A stretch of 64,000 nt of DNA, taken from Peribacillus frigoritolerans. GTDB lineage: Bacteria > Bacillota > Bacilli > Bacillales > DSM-1321. The notes under the pieces were generated by a model. It was not told where the DNA came from and searched no databases. It saw only the letters and a list, made by a program, of their open reading frames with translations. Where the stretch lies: assembly GCA_030562215.1 (NCBI GenBank), contig JAUPFL010000002.1:558001-622000 (forward strand). The letters are read 5' to 3'. Within the stretch, counting starts at the first letter, position 1, and every line of letters begins with the position of its first letter. Of the stretch, positions 18,392 through 28,413 are shown in pieces. Made by a program: the position numbers and the translations under genes.

Positions 18392-19813
18392 ATGGAGATG
18401 TCAATGCATTGGCAAGAATTGCTCCCAGCGGATTCATATTTGGTCTCATCTGCGGGGCTGCTTCATGATTATGATCGGAAAATACTTACCCGACTATATC
18501 AACCTCTTATTGGACCTATCTGCATTAGCCTATATATGACGTTATGGAGTGAGTTGGAGGAAAACAGGCTATGGTCGGAAACCTCCTCGCATTATCAATT
18601 AATGAATACGATCGGCCTTAAGTTAGGTGATATTTACGAAGCACGGCTTTTACTTGAAGGAATCGGTCTGTTGAATGTATATAGGAAATCGAAAAATGAT
18701 ACGAAGGAATTCATCTATGAGTTAAACCCGCCGCTTTCACCCCAGCAGTTTTTCACGGATGGAATGCTGAATATTTACTTATACAAAAAATCGGTAAAGC
18801 GCAATTCAACCGGTTAAAGAGATTCTTTTGTGATGACCATATCTTAACAGATCAATATGAAGGTGTGACTAAATCTTTTGCGGAAGTATTCTCATCAGAT
18901 CATTTGGACTCTTTATATGTAACGGATGAAGCGAAAAACGAATGGAAACCGCTGCCTGAACAGCAATTCATCGATCGGTCGGAAGGCGTCGAGCCATCGG
19001 GGTTTGATGACTTATTTGATTTTGACCTTTTATTTGCCGGGATGAAATCCTCTATCGTGCCGAAAAAGGCGTGTACTCCGAAAATAAAAGTACGATTGCC
19101 AAACTTGCTTTCTTATATGGCATTGATCCGCTGGAAATGCAAAAACTAGTCATGGATGCCGTTTCATTGGATGATGAGATTGATGAGGAAATGCTTAGAA
19201 AGGCGGCAAGGGACTGGTACCAGATCGAACGGCAGGCCGATATGCCTTCCCTTGTCAATCGGGTGCAGCCAATTCGTGAACGGACACAAAAAGAAGAACC
19301 GAAAACAAAGGAACAAGAGTTAATCCGTCATTTGGAGACGATTTCTCCAAGGGAGCGGCTGATGCAATTGTCTGGCGGTGCAGAGCCGTCAAGCGGTGAT
19401 TTGAAAGTGGTTGAGGGCGTGATGATCAATCAAAAGCTGAATCCGGGTGTCGTCAATGTCTTGATTGAATATGTCATGCTAAAAACGGATATGAAGTTCA
19501 CGAAGGGTTATGTGGAAAAGCTGGCGGGCCATTGGGCACGGCTGAAGGTGTCCACGGTCGTCGAGGCGATGGAACTGGCTAAAAATGAACATAGGAAATA
19601 TCAGGACTGGGCTCAAGGAAGCAGGAATGCTACGAAGGGCAGCCGGAAAAAGGCGATACGGGAAGAAGTGGTTCCGGAGTGGCTTGAGAAAAAGAAGAAG
19701 CACAGCAGGAGCAGAATGCAGATCAGCCTGAATTGAATGCCCAGAAACGCGAGCTTCAGGAAATATGGAAGCAGTGGAAAGCAGGAGGTGAAATGAACGA
19801 TGGAAAAGATTAA
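18392..19813 (+). CDS. dnaB: Replication initiation and membrane attachment protein DnaB
   Basis: Bacillus DnaB (not the E. coli helicase) helps DnaD and DnaI load the replicative helicase. Repaired length about 474 residues, matching the family. The N-terminal winged-helix region (ILTRLYQPLIGPICISLYMT) and the C-terminal DnaB/DnaD domain with INQKLNPGVVNVLIEYVML are clear. Three single A losses break it: runs at about 18785-18791, 19041-19044 and 19690-19695. With them the protein ends QEIWKQWKAGGEMNDGKD at 19813, overlapping dnaI by 14 nt. Start candidates are 18392, 18398 and 18404; GAAAGG precedes the first. Confidence 0.9.
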
Positions 19814-20738
19814 TAGATCCCTTAATAAATTGGCCAATACAAACCAATTCCAACAGCGTTATGAAAAGCTGAAACAGGAGATTTTTGAAGACGAACAAGT
19901 GCGGTTATTTTTGAATGCCAACAGTTCGACGGTCACGAAGGAAATGATCGATAAAAATTTGGGGAAGCTTTATGAGTTCACTTCACAGAGCAATAAATGT
20001 GATAAATGTCCAAGCCTGAATGGCTGCATCAATATGATGCAAGGGTATTATCCTAAATTGGTGGTTCAAGGGAAGGCTTTGAACCTGCATTATGAAATAT
20101 GCCCGCGGAAATTGGCAGAGGATGAAAAGCGAAAACGGGAAAAATTGATCCGCAGCCTATATGTACCGAAGGATATTTTAAAGGCGACCATTGAGGACTT
20201 TACCCAAACGGATAATGAAAACAAACGCTTGGGTGTTTTAAGTAAAGCGATGTCGTTCATTATGGAATATGAGCCAGGTAAAAGGCAAAAAGGTTTATAT
20301 ATTTATGGCAAATTCGGTGTTGGGAAAACGTACTTATTAGGTGCGATTGCCAATGAACTTGCAGAAAGGCAAATTTCCTCCCTTATTGTTTATGTACCTG
20401 ACTACTTGAGGGAACTTAAGGGATCGATAGGTGATAATACGGTCAATGAAAAAATAGAGATGGTGAAAACGGCACCTGTCCTCATGCTGGATGATATTGG
20501 AGCGGAGTCCATGACGAGCTGGGGACGCGATGAGGTTTTTGGTCCGATTTTGCAATTTAGGATGCTGGAAAACCTGCCGACGTTTTTCACTTCGAATTTT
20601 GACTTGAATGGCCTGGAGAACCACCTGACCTTTTCACAGCGTGGTGAGAAGGAAGAAGTGAAGGCGGCCAGGGTACTGGAAAGAATTCAATATTTAGCTG
20701 AGCCGGTCAAGCTTGATGGCGTGAATCGGAGAAGATGA
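19800..20738 (+). CDS. dnaI: Primosomal protein DnaI (helicase loader)
   Basis: AAA+ loader for the replicative helicase DnaC. The N-terminal domain carries the zinc-binding Cys/His set (CDKCPSLNGC ... HYEICPRK). The C-terminal AAA+ domain has Walker A (YGKFGVGKTYLL), Walker B (APVLMLDDIGAE) and sensor 1 (FFTSNFDLNGL). 312 residues, intact. GGAGGTGA lies 8 nt before the ATG, inside the end of dnaB, so the two are translationally linked. Confidence 0.95.
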   Translation: MEKINRSLNKLANTNQFQQRYEKLKQEIFEDEQVRLFLNANSSTVTKEMIDKNLGKLYEFTSQSNKCDKCPSLNGCINMMQGYYPKLVVQGKALNLHYEICPRKLAEDEKRKREKLIRSLYVPKDILKATIEDFTQTDNENKRLGVLSKAMSFIMEYEPGKRQKGLYIYGKFGVGKTYLLGAIANELAERQISSLIVYVPDYLRELKGSIGDNTVNEKIEMVKTAPVLMLDDIGAESMTSWGRDEVFGPILQFRMLENLPTFFTSNFDLNGLENHLTFSQRGEKEEVKAARVLERIQYLAEPVKLDGVNRRR

Positions 20739-20741
20739 AGA

Positions 20742-20773
20742 AAAGTGGTCTCTTAATGGAGGTCACTTTTTTC
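20742..20773 (+). terminator. Terminator-like hairpin between dnaI and ytxC
   Basis: AAAGTGGTCTC pairs along its length (two G-U pairs) with GAGGTCACTTT, followed by T-rich sequence. Confidence 0.7.
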
Positions 20774-20857
20774 TTTTACAAGGCCCATCCTACTTCTAAA
20801 CACGTCCCCATCCCCATATACATGAAAAAAGAAGCAAGGGGGAAGGGGGATGTCGTA

Positions 20858-21801
20858 GTGCAAATTTCGTTTCAAAACGATTCAGAGGCATTGAAATTAC
20901 TGAATTTCGTTTCTGTCCATCCATTGGGGCAGAATTTCAAGCATATATTCGATTTCTTCCGCAACAAGGCATGCATGTGGATATGACTGAGTCTTCAGGT
21001 GATGAATGGCTAATTCTGCTTCGAGATGCATTTCATTCTTTTTTATTGGAAGAAAAGACGCTACCTGTTCTGGAGCAAATAATAGTCAGTAAATTTTTTT
21101 ATAGGGAACGGGAAGAAATTGAAGCCATCATTGAAATTGCATCATCGATCATCGAGGCGGAAAGAGCCAGGAATCAAGATGAAGCATTCAGTACGGAGAA
21201 ACGATTGATAGAGGAAGGACTTCAAAGCATCTTGGCTGGAAAGGTATCTTTTTCATTCGATTCTTTTACGACCTTCCGGTTGAAATCGTTTCAGCACACT
21301 TTGGAGAAGTATGTCGTCAAGGCGATTGATGAATATAAGCTGGAACAGGATTATCAAAATTTCATTGCTACGCTCCGTGATTGCCTTCATGGGCAGGAGT
21401 CGAAATTAAGGAAGCTCCACCTGGTCAACCAGGATGGTTTTCACTTCTATGATCAGAAATTCAGCAAACTCGACCGTCCAAAAATCAATAGTATGATCGA
21501 CAGGAGGCTTCTTGCCAAAAGTTCACTTTTTCTCGATACGGTGATACTTGCCCCGCTTTTATCGATTGCTCCTGAAAACTTGTGCATCTATACCGATGAC
21601 AAGGAAGAGGGGCTGATCCAGACCATTTCAAGGATTTTCGAAGAACGGGCGACTATCTTGCCACTTTCGTCATTTACTAAGCATTTGAATGATCTTTCGT
21701 GGAAAAAGAAAATTAACCTTGATTTTCACCGTATAACAAATTATAATTTCCTACATACTATTAAAAAACTAAAAGTTATGATGAGGACAAGGGTATTCTA
21801 G
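20858..21801 (+). CDS. ytxC: Sporulation-associated protein YtxC
   Basis: About 314 residues after repair; a soluble, largely helical protein of the YtxC family, found in spore formers next to dnaI and thrS; its biochemical role is unknown. Start GTG at 20858 with GGAAGGGGGA 7 nt upstream. One G is missing in the GGGG at about 20926-20929; restoring it joins FVSVHPLGAEFQ to AYIRFLPQQGMHVDMTESSG. Distinct segments include FFYREREEIEAIIEIASSII and DQKFSKLDRPKINSMIDRRL. The promoter and first part of the thrS leader lie in its 3' end. Confidence 0.8.
21719..21747 (+). promoter_or_regulatory. Promoter of the thrS leader
   Basis: TTGATT (21719-21724), 17-nt spacer, TATAAT (21742-21747), located inside the ytxC 3' end. 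Transcription would start near 21754, just ahead of the T-box stem I. Confidence 0.75.
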
Positions 21802-22045
21802 TCGCCGATTATCAGAGAGGGAGCCAACAGGCTGTAAGCTTCCTATTCGCATGGAACACTTACCACCTTTAAACTTCGGCTCGGAAAGCAGGCATTCTGC
21901 GAATATGAGCTGACGGGAAGCTGCCGTTACCAAGTTACAAGTGCCATTTTGCCGTGAGAAGCAAGATGGAACGAGGGTGGAACCGCGGGTTAATGATATC
22001 TATTACTAAGCTCGTCCCTGTTTTATACAGGGGCGGGCTTTTTGT
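21754..22045 (+). ncRNA. T-box leader of thrS
   Basis: Contains the hallmark T-box AGGGTGGAACCGCG (from 21974) and, near the 5' end, GATGAGGACAAGGG typical of the stem I base. The leader ends in a terminator: AGCTCGTCCCTG with CAGGGGCGGGCTT and a T-run (22009-22043). Uncharged tRNA(Thr) should pair with the specifier and the T-box UGGN bulge to favour the antiterminator. ACC codons occur at TTACCACCTT (about 21860-21869), fitting a Thr specifier, but I did not fold the RNA. Confidence 0.9.
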
Positions 22046-22103
22046 GTTGTAATGGAATCAAAAACCTGTATTTGTTCGAACAAATAAGAAGGAGTGAAAC
22101 TGA

Positions 22104-24035
22104 ATGTCAGAATTACTGAAAATATCTTTTCCTGACGGAGCGGTTAAGGAGTTTGCTAAAGGCACAACAACTGAAGACATCGCTGCATCCATCAGTCCTG
22201 GTTTAAGGAAAAAATCCATTGCCGGAAAATTCAATGGTGAATTATATGATTTGAAGCGTCCGATTGAACAAGATGGTACAATCGAAATCGTCACACAGGA
22301 CGCAGCGGATGCTCTTGAAGTATTGCGTCACAGTACAGCGCACTTGATGGCACAAGCAATCAAACGTTTGTACAAAAACGCTAAATTCGGCGTAGGGCCA
22401 GTCATCGAGGGCGGCTTTTACTATGATATGGATCTGGAGGAATCATTGACTCCCGAAGACCTTCCATTGATTGAAAAAGAAATGAAGAAAATTGTCAACG
22501 AAAACCTGGAAATTTCCCGCATCGAAGTGAGTCGTGATGAAGCGATTTCCCGTTTTAAAGAAATCGGCGACGAGTATAAATTGGAGTTGATCGATGCGAT
22601 TCCTGCCGATCAGCAGGTAACGCTTTATGAGCAAGGGGAATTCTTTGACCTTTGTCGTGGAATTCATGTTCCATCAACGGGGAAAATCAAAGAATTCAAG
22701 CTATTGAGCATCGCTGGAGCATACTGGAGAGGCGATAGCAAAAATAAAATGCTTCAACGCATTTACGGTACGGCTTTCTATAAAAAAGAAGATTTAGCCG
22801 AACACCTGCGTCTCCTTGAAGAAGCCAAGGAACGTGACCATCGTAAAATCGGCAAAGAATTGGACTTGTTCATGAGCTCACAGAAAGTAGGGCAAGGGCT
22901 GCCGATGTGGTTGCCAAAAGGCGCGACAATTCGCCGTACAATCGAAAGATACATTGTGGACAAGGAAGAACGTTTGGGTTATGACCATGTCTACACACCT
23001 GTAATGGGAAGCGTGGACCTTTATAAAACATCTGGACATTGGGATCATTACCAGGACGGCATGTTCCCGGTCATGGAGATGGAAAACGAACAGCTTGTCC
23101 TGCGTCCGATGAACTGTCCGCATCACATGATGGTCTATAAAAACAGCATCCACAGCTACCGCGAACTGCCAATCCGGATTGCCGAGCTAGGCTTGATGCA
23201 CCGCTATGAAATGTCAGGTGCCCTTTCAGGCCTTCAGCGTGTGCGCGGGATGACATTGAATGATGCGCATATTTTCGTCCGTCCCGACCAAATCAAAGAA
23301 GAGTTCAAGCGCGTTGTGAACCTTGTTCTGGAAGTATATAAAGATTTCGATATCAAGGATTATTCATTCCGTCTGTCTTATCGCGATCCTCAGGATACAG
23401 AAAAATACTTCGATGATGATGACATGTGGGAAAAAGCGCAAAGCATGTTAAAAGGCGCCATGGATGAACTTGGTCTGGATTACTTTGAAGCGGAAGGTGA
23501 AGCGGCATTCTACGGTCCTAAGCTTGATGTTCAGGTGCGTACTGCCTTAGGGAAAGATGAAACGCTTTCCACTGTTCAGCTTGATTTCTTGCTTCCTGAA
23601 CGTTTCGATCTTAATTACGTAGGTGAGGACGGCAAGCAGCACCGTCCGGTTGTTATCCACCGCGGCGTCGTTTCCACAATGGAACGTTTTGTCGCTTACT
23701 TGATAGAAGAATACAAGGGGGCATTCCCGACTTGGCTTGCACCTATTCAAGCACAAGTGATCCCGGTCTCACCTGAAGTGCACTTGGATTATGCGAAAGA
23801 AGTACAGGAAAAACTTAAAGCGCAAGGCATTCGTGTCGACCTGGATACACGTGACGAGAAAATCGGTTACAAAATCCGTGAAGCGCAAATGCAAAAAATC
23901 CCGTACATGCTGGTCGTTGGAGACAATGAAGCCAAAGAAGGCAGCGTGAATGTACGTAAATACGGTGAACAAAAATCCGAAACGATCGCTTTTGAAGATT
24001 TCGTTTCAGCGATTAAGGCGGAAGTGAGCCGTTAA
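22104..24035 (+). CDS. thrS: Threonyl-tRNA synthetase ThrS
   Basis: 643 residues, intact. Order: TGS domain ([13 protein letters not shown]), editing/SAD domain ([26 protein letters not shown]), class II catalytic core with motif 2 ([19 protein letters not shown]), zinc ligands (NCPHHM, the His in [20 protein letters not shown]) and motif 3, then the anticodon-binding domain ([16 protein letters not shown] onward). The ATG follows AGAAGGAGTGAAACTGA. Expression is controlled by the T-box leader in front. Confidence 0.97.
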   Translation: MSELLKISFPDGAVKEFAKGTTTEDIAASISPGLRKKSIAGKFNGELYDLKRPIEQDGTIEIVTQDAADALEVLRHSTAHLMAQAIKRLYKNAKFGVGPVIEGGFYYDMDLEESLTPEDLPLIEKEMKKIVNENLEISRIEVSRDEAISRFKEIGDEYKLELIDAIPADQQVTLYEQGEFFDLCRGIHVPSTGKIKEFKLLSIAGAYWRGDSKNKMLQRIYGTAFYKKEDLAEHLRLLEEAKERDHRKIGKELDLFMSSQKVGQGLPMWLPKGATIRRTIERYIVDKEERLGYDHVYTPVMGSVDLYKTSGHWDHYQDGMFPVMEMENEQLVLRPMNCPHHMMVYKNSIHSYRELPIRIAELGLMHRYEMSGALSGLQRVRGMTLNDAHIFVRPDQIKEEFKRVVNLVLEVYKDFDIKDYSFRLSYRDPQDTEKYFDDDDMWEKAQSMLKGAMDELGLDYFEAEGEAAFYGPKLDVQVRTALGKDETLSTVQLDFLLPERFDLNYVGEDGKQHRPVVIHRGVVSTMERFVAYLIEEYKGAFPTWLAPIQAQVIPVSPEVHLDYAKEVQEKLKAQGIRVDLDTRDEKIGYKIREAQMQKIPYMLVVGDNEAKEGSVNVRKYGEQKSETIAFEDFVSAIKAEVSR

Positions 24036-24039
24036 CAGC

Positions 24040-24076
24040 AAAAAGAGGGGCACATATAGTTGTGTCCCTCTTTTTA
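24040..24076 (+). terminator. Terminator after thrS
   Basis: AAAAAGAGGGGCACA pairs with TGTGTCCCTCTTTTT around TATAGT. Confidence 0.92.
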
Positions 24077-24141
24077 ATTATGGCATGATAAAATGAAACC
24101 ATCATGTGAAAATATGTACAGCGATGAAAGGGAGGGGCAGC

Positions 24142-24312
24142 ATGAAAAAGAAATTTACTTATCTATTCGGACCGACATTCCTTGTCATCATCATCTTATT
24201 GTTATTGGATGGTTATCGACAATATGCCATCGTCCCGGTCCTGTTTTTTTGGATAGCGTTATTTTCTTGGGACGCCATTGAGAAAAAGAAAAAGGCGAAA
24301 GAAGACTCTTAA
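24142..24312 (+). CDS. Small two-helix membrane protein
   Basis: A 56-residue protein starting at the ATG preceded by GGGAGGGGCAGC. It has two hydrophobic helices (TYLFGPTFLVIIILLLLDGY and YAIVPVLFFWIALFSWDAI) and a Lys-rich cytoplasmic tail. I do not recognise a family. An in-frame ATG at 24106 exists but has no ribosome site. It has a good start region and membrane-protein composition and is probably real. Confidence 0.6.
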   Translation: MKKKFTYLFGPTFLVIIILLLLDGYRQYAIVPVLFFWIALFSWDAIEKKKKAKEDS

Positions 24313-24364
24313 AATTTGATCGCTTCTGTCAGTATGGACTGTAACCAAAGGGGGAGTGGGATAA

Positions 24365-24858
24365 ATGGAGATTAGAAAAGCTTCAAGGAAAGACGCGGGT
24401 AACTTGGCTTATCTGTTCAATCATGTTGAAGATTCCGGGTATATGCTGTTTAACCCTGGGGAAAGAAAAGCTACGGGGAAACAAATGGAAAAGCAATTGG
24501 AGCGAATCGAAAAAAATCCCCTTCCGTTCTCCTTGTTGCTGCTAGTGGCGATGAGTTGAATGGTTACCTAATTTTATTGGGCAATCGAATGGGCCGAACG
24601 AGGCATTCCGCTAAAATCGTCATCGGCATCAATGAACAGGATAGAGGAAAAGGCATCGGTACGAAGTTATTTCTTAAAATGGAGGAGCATGCACGGACAA
24701 ACGATATTAGGCGCCTGGAATTGTCCGTGATTGCAAACAACGCCCCTGCGCTTTCCTTATATCGAAAGATGGGTTTTGAAAAGGAAGGAATAAAGCGGGA
24801 ATCACTGTTTTTTGATGGAAAGTATCATGATGAATATTTTTTGGCCAAATTACTTTAA
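24365..24858 (+). CDS. GNAT family N-acetyltransferase
   Basis: About 164 residues after repair. Starts MEIRKASRKDAGNLAYLF, typical of the first strand and helix of GNAT enzymes. The acetyl-CoA motif A is IGINEQDRGKGIGTKLF (Q-x-x-G-x-G), and motif B covers LYRKMGFEKEGIKRESLFFD. One T is missing near 24532-24536; restoring it gives FSFVAASGDELNGYLILLGN. The ATG follows AAAGGGGGAGTGGGATAA. The substrate is unknown; ending KYHDEYFLAKLL resembles small-molecule or ribosomal-protein acetylases of the RimJ type. Confidence 0.75.
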
Positions 24859-24928
24859 AAAACGTATTGTCAAATAACTGAATGTCTGATAATATTAATT
24901 TTGTTGTGAAAAACGAATAAATTAGCAT

Positions 24929-24958
24929 TTGACAAGTCATCAGTGTTTATGATATATT
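24929..24958 (+). promoter_or_regulatory. Promoter of the infC-rpmI-rplT operon
   Basis: A perfect -35 TTGACA (24929-24934), 18-nt spacer, TATATT (24953-24958). Confidence 0.8.
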
Positions 24959-24984
24959 TCTAAAGTGAATTGAATACGTGTTTG

Positions 24985-25114
24985 AGGAAAAGAAGAAGCA
25001 CCCGCTTCTCACCTGGTTGACGCAAACAATGCAGTTAACAGGTCATGATTTGATTATTTGGATCTTTCTGAATGAGTCTATCAGTGTGGGTGCAACATGC
25101 ATCCACACTTTTTT
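24985..25114 (+). ncRNA. L20 autoregulatory leader of infC-rpmI-rplT
   Basis: Contains AGAAGCACCCGCTTCT, then ACCTGGTTGACGC pairing with GCAGTTAACAGGT, matching the ribosomal protein L20 leader of Firmicutes. It ends in a terminator: AGTGTGGGTGCA (25083-25094) and TGCATCCACACT (25098-25109) plus T-run. L20 binding is known in B. subtilis to promote premature termination; here it is inferred from the matching architecture. Confidence 0.85.
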
Positions 25115-25203
25115 ATTATGATTATATCCTGTAAGCGAGTTGTGAGCGTGACCGAATTTATTCAAATATTCGTATTCGCCAATATCTTTGGAGGTGGCTA
25201 ACT

Positions 25204-25719
25204 ATTAGTAAAGACGCGATGGTAAACGAGGGCATCCGAGCCCGTGAAGTTCGTCTTATTGACCAAAACGGAGAACAACTTGGAATTAAAACGAAATTCG
25301 AAGCATTGGAAATTGCCGCTCGTGTAAATCTTGATCTAGTTTTAGTTGCTGCAAATGCAAAGCCTCCGGTAGCCCGGATCATGGACTACGGAAAACACCG
25401 CTTCGAGCAGCAAAAGAAAGACAAGGAAGCACGTAAAAATCAAAAAGTCATCAGTCTGAAAGAGGTTCGTTTGAGCCCGACGATTGAAGAACATGATTTC
25501 AATACGAAGCTTCGCAACGGTATTAAATTCCTTGAAAAAGGCGATAAAGTAAAAGCTTCTATCCGATTCAAAGGACGTGCCATTACGCATAAGGAAATTG
25601 GTCAACGTGTACTCGTTCGTTTTTCTGAAGCATGTAAAGAAGTGGCTACAATCGAGCAACACCCAAAAATGGACGGGCGCAGCATGTTCATTATATTAGC
25701 ACCGAAAAACGAAAAGTAA
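25204..25719 (+). CDS. infC: Translation initiation factor IF-3
   Basis: I start it at the ATT at 25204, six bases after a strong GGAGGTGG; this gives [20 protein letters not shown], as in other bacilli, where the rare start allows IF-3 autoregulation. The alternative ATG at 25219 lacks a ribosome site. The N domain runs to about residue 80 ([19 protein letters not shown] linker) and the C domain includes [20 protein letters not shown] and [13 protein letters not shown]. About 171 residues. First gene of the operon. Confidence 0.95.
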   Translation: MSKDAMVNEGIRAREVRLIDQNGEQLGIKTKFEALEIAARVNLDLVLVAANAKPPVARIMDYGKHRFEQQKKDKEARKNQKVISLKEVRLSPTIEEHDFNTKLRNGIKFLEKGDKVKASIRFKGRAITHKEIGQRVLVRFSEACKEVATIEQHPKMDGRSMFIILAPKNEK

Positions 25720-25753
25720 TTGTAAAGTAATTTGTAATGAGGAGGAATACCTT

Positions 25754-25954
25754 ATGCCTAAAATGAAAACTCACCGCGGATCTGCTAAACGTTTCAAAAA
25801 GACTGGATCCGGCAAACTTAAGCGTTCTAACGCTTACACAAGCCATTTATTTGCTAACAAATCTACTAAGCAAAAGCGTAAGCTTCGCAAAGCTAGCCTT
25901 GTAAGCAAAGGTGACTTCAAACGTATTCGTCATATGCTAGACAACATTAAATAA
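25754..25954 (+). CDS. rpmI: Ribosomal protein L35
   Basis: A 66-residue, Lys/Arg-rich protein starting [20 protein letters not shown], the L35 signature. AGGAGG lies before the ATG. Between infC and rplT, the conserved arrangement. Intact. Confidence 0.97.
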   Translation: MPKMKTHRGSAKRFKKTGSGKLKRSNAYTSHLFANKSTKQKRKLRKASLVSKGDFKRIRHMLDNIK

Positions 25955-25988
25955 GTTCGATTTATCGAGTTAAATAGGAGGAAATAAC

Positions 25989-26348
25989 ATGCCACGTGTA
26001 AAAGGCGGTACTGTTACTCGCAAACGTCGTAAAAAGGTAATAAAATTAGCTAAAGGTTACTATGGCGCGAAACATATTCTTTTCAAAGTAGCTAACCAAC
26101 AAGTAATGAAGTCAGGAAACTATGCTTTCCGTGACCGTCGTCAAAAGAAACGTGATTTCCGCAAACTTTGGATCACTCGTATCAACGCTGCAGCACGCAT
26201 CAACGGTCTTTCATACAGCCGTTTAATGCATGGTCTAAAGCTTGCTGGTATCGAAGTGAACCGCAAAATGCTTGCTGATCTTGCTGTTGCTGACGAACAA
26301 GCTTTTGCTCAATTAGCAACTGCTGCTAAACAACAATTAGACAAATAA
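25989..26348 (+). CDS. rplT: Ribosomal protein L20
   Basis: 119 residues with [20 protein letters not shown] and [17 protein letters not shown], the L20 signature. GGAGGAAATAAC precedes the ATG. L20 assembles early into the 50S subunit and in Firmicutes represses its own operon through the leader upstream. Intact. Confidence 0.97.
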   Translation: MPRVKGGTVTRKRRKKVIKLAKGYYGAKHILFKVANQQVMKSGNYAFRDRRQKKRDFRKLWITRINAAARINGLSYSRLMHGLKLAGIEVNRKMLADLAVADEQAFAQLATAAKQQLDK

Positions 26349-26361
26349 GTCTGACTGATAC

Positions 26362-26392
26362 AGCCACTCTCTTTTCAAGAGGGTGGCTTTTT
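26362..26392 (+). terminator. Terminator after rplT
   Basis: AGCCACTCTCTT pairs with AAGAGGGTGGCT and is followed by TTTTT. Confidence 0.92.
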
Positions 26393-26416
26393 ACATATTT
26401 TAAGGAGGGAATGAGA

Positions 26417-26690
26417 ATGCAAGGAGTATGGTTCATTGCTGCTTATATAATCATCACAAACATCATCGGGTTTGCCTTGATGGGAATCGACAAAAGGAAA
26501 GCGCGTAATGGGGAGTACCGGATCAGCGAAAAGACACTTTGGTTTTGGGCAGTCATAGGCGGGGGACCGGGTCCTTTTGGGGATGAAGCAATTCCGCCAT
26601 AAGACGAAGCATGCCGCTTTTAAGTGGGGCCTGCCTATATTGATGATTCTTCAGATAGGCTTATTGATTAAGTTATTCATTCAATTGTAA
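26417..26690 (+). CDS. ysdA: DUF1294 membrane protein YsdA
   Basis: About 90 residues after repair. The first helix MQGVWFIAAYIIITNIIGFAL leads into MGIDKRKARNGEYRISEKTL, the DUF1294 signature; the second half reads GMKQFRHKTKHAAFKWGLPI and a C-terminal helix. Function unknown. AAGGAGG lies 8 nt before the ATG at 26417. The frame changes in CCTTTTGGGG (about 26572-26581) by two missing bases or one extra; homologues have P-G-x-x-x-G-M-K here, favouring two missing G. Downstream of rplT as in B. subtilis. Confidence 0.85.
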
Positions 26691-26750
26691 TATGTAGCCC
26701 GTATAATGTATATGCTTGTAGAAGCAGCAAAGAGTAGCTGGAGGGAGAGC

Positions 26751-27320
26751 ATGAATGATAAACTGACACTTGTGATGAGCTACGTTCAATCTGGAAGCGT
26801 GTTTGCACCGTTGATTTTTATCACTTTTCATTTATTAAGGCAATTTTTATTCATTCCTGTCATTGTGGTTTGCATGTCCGGCGGAGTATTATTCGGGGCA
26901 GCTTTTGGAACCATCTATTCGGTAATCGGTTTGACGCTGTCCAGTATGGCCTTTTATTTCGTGATAGGCAAATTTCCGAAAACAAAGGATAGGCTGCTGC
27001 GTCTTAAGAATAAGCTGTTTGGAAACCGAAAGCTAAACAGCCGGCAAATTGCAGTACTGAGGCTAATACCATTCATACACTTTTACTTATTGTCGCTTTG
27101 CTTATTGGAATCCAATAAAGGGCTGAAAAATTATTTTTACCTATCCTTCATGACCAATCTCCCTGTAGCATTCGTATACACGGTTTTTGGCCACTATATT
27201 GCAGATTTCAGTCCAACGCTTATCGTCATCATTTTATTATCCTTAACCTTATTGATCTATTTATTGAGAGAGAAGCAGACGGTCGTCCCCTGGAAGGAAT
27301 TTTTTCGTTCAGATGATTAA
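26751..27320 (+). CDS. TVP38/TMEM64 (DedA-like) family membrane protein
   Basis: 189 residues from the ATG at 26751, which follows GAGGGAGAGC. Several membrane helices and the family core: CMSGGVLFGAAFGTIYSVIG, LTLSSMAFYFVIGKF and the second half LRLIPFIHFYLLSLCLLES. This family (YtxB-like in Bacillus) belongs to the VTT/DedA superfamily, some members of which scramble lipids; the role here is unknown. The second half departs from the usual R-x-x-P-x-x-P-x-x-x-x-x-Y, having LIPFIHFYLLS. Intact. Confidence 0.8.
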   Translation: MNDKLTLVMSYVQSGSVFAPLIFITFHLLRQFLFIPVIVVCMSGGVLFGAAFGTIYSVIGLTLSSMAFYFVIGKFPKTKDRLLRLKNKLFGNRKLNSRQIAVLRLIPFIHFYLLSLCLLESNKGLKNYFYLSFMTNLPVAFVYTVFGHYIADFSPTLIVIILLSLTLLIYLLREKQTVVPWKEFFRSDD

Positions 27321-27323
27321 TAT

Positions 27324-27357
27324 AGAGCCTTGAGTCCATTTTTCTCAAGGCTCTTCA
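27324..27357. terminator. Bidirectional terminator between convergent genes
   Basis: AGAGCCTTGAG (27324-27334) and CTCAAGGCTCT (27344-27354) with T-rich flanks, between the TVP38 gene and ysdB. Confidence 0.85.
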
Positions 27358-27372
27358 TTGCGCATGATTTTT

Positions 27373-27753
27373 TCATTTTTGTAAAAACTCCTTAACCGGG
27401 CTCTTCCAATCAATAACGGCATCCGGATATTGTTTTTTAATGGCTGCCTCGATTTTTAAGAAGTCATTTCGCTTCAAGCCTTTCAGGCCGGCGACTTTTT
27501 TAGGCCATATGAAGATGGAGATGACCTCGAAGGAGCGTTCCGTCGTCCCTAAATACTTTTCCCCTTCAAACATCACCCCATTGTACGTCAATAAAAAATT
27601 CTTTCGTATATTGGCTGTATCGTCGAGCAGAAAGAATTTTTTCTGTTCATGTGCCAGCTCTAATTTTCTTTTCGGATTAAATAGGTATTTGATGACTGAA
27701 TATATTAAGAAAATGATGAGAGCCAAAAGAATGGACCGCATGATCAATACCAT
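27373..27753 (-). CDS. ysdB: YsdB-like sigma-W regulon protein
   Basis: 126 residues with one N-terminal membrane helix (IMRSILLALIIFLIYSVIKYL), then a soluble domain (KKFFLLDDTANIRKNFLLTY, GVMFEGEKYLGTTERSFEVI). Length, position and sequence match YsdB, a Bacillus protein of unknown function in the sigma-W regulon. AAGGAGGT lies 6 nt before the ATG. Convergent with the TVP38 gene. Confidence 0.8.
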   Translation of the reverse strand: MVLIMRSILLALIIFLIYSVIKYLFNPKRKLELAHEQKKFFLLDDTANIRKNFLLTYNGVMFEGEKYLGTTERSFEVISIFIWPKKVAGLKGLKRNDFLKIEAAIKKQYPDAVIDWKSPVKEFLQK

Positions 27754-27855
27754 GGAGCTACCTCCTTAAACAGAGTGATTCCCTTAATTTACGTATGGGT
27801 TTTTAATAAGTTTCATTTATTTGATATAATTTAGGGAAGACGATGGAAAGAAGTG

Positions 27856-28349
27856 ATGAAAATGAACATAGGTAAATTAATGGAAATGCAGGCAGCTTTG
27901 GACGAGCATATACAATCAAAGCATGATTTGGGTGCTGAAGACTTGGTGGAACGGAAGATACTTGCTCTTTTAGTGGAGCTTGGAGAGCTTGCCAATGAAA
28001 CAAGATGTTTTAAATTCTGGAGTCTTAAAGGACCCTCTGATAAAGAAACGATTTTGGCAGAATACGTGGATGGCATTCATTTCATTTTGTCACTCGGGAT
28101 CGAACGGGGATTTGTGCCGGAAGTTCCATCTGCCCTCAAGATGCATCGGGAGGATTTGACGGTTCAATTTACTGCTATTTACGGCTACATCAGTGAATTT
28201 CGCACACAGTTGACAGAGTCATCTTTCCAAAAGGTTTTTACTGCGTATTTACATTTAGGGAGTCGCTTGGATTTTCGGCAGTGGATGTGGAAAAAGCATA
28301 TGTAAGCAAAAATGAAGTGAATTACGAAAGGCAAAAGCAAGGCTACTGA
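27856..28349 (+). CDS. dUTP diphosphatase (MazG-like, dimeric type)
   Basis: About 164 residues after repair. All-alpha NTP pyrophosphohydrolase motifs: LGAEDLVERKILALLVELGE with the E-x-x-E metal site, LANETRCFKFW, and EYVDGIHFILSLGIERG (E-x-x-D), matching the dimeric dUTPase family of bacilli. It hydrolyses dUTP to dUMP, keeping uracil out of DNA. One T is missing in the TTTT at about 28273-28276; restoring it extends the C-terminus as DFSAVDVEKAYVSKNEVNYE to the stop at 28349. GTG at 27853 and ATG at 27862 are alternative starts. Confidence 0.82.
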
Positions 28350-28413
28350 TTGTTTATGTAATCGATTGTCTGTATAATTATTCTTGTAATGTAAGTTATA
28401 GGGAGGTAAGGGA

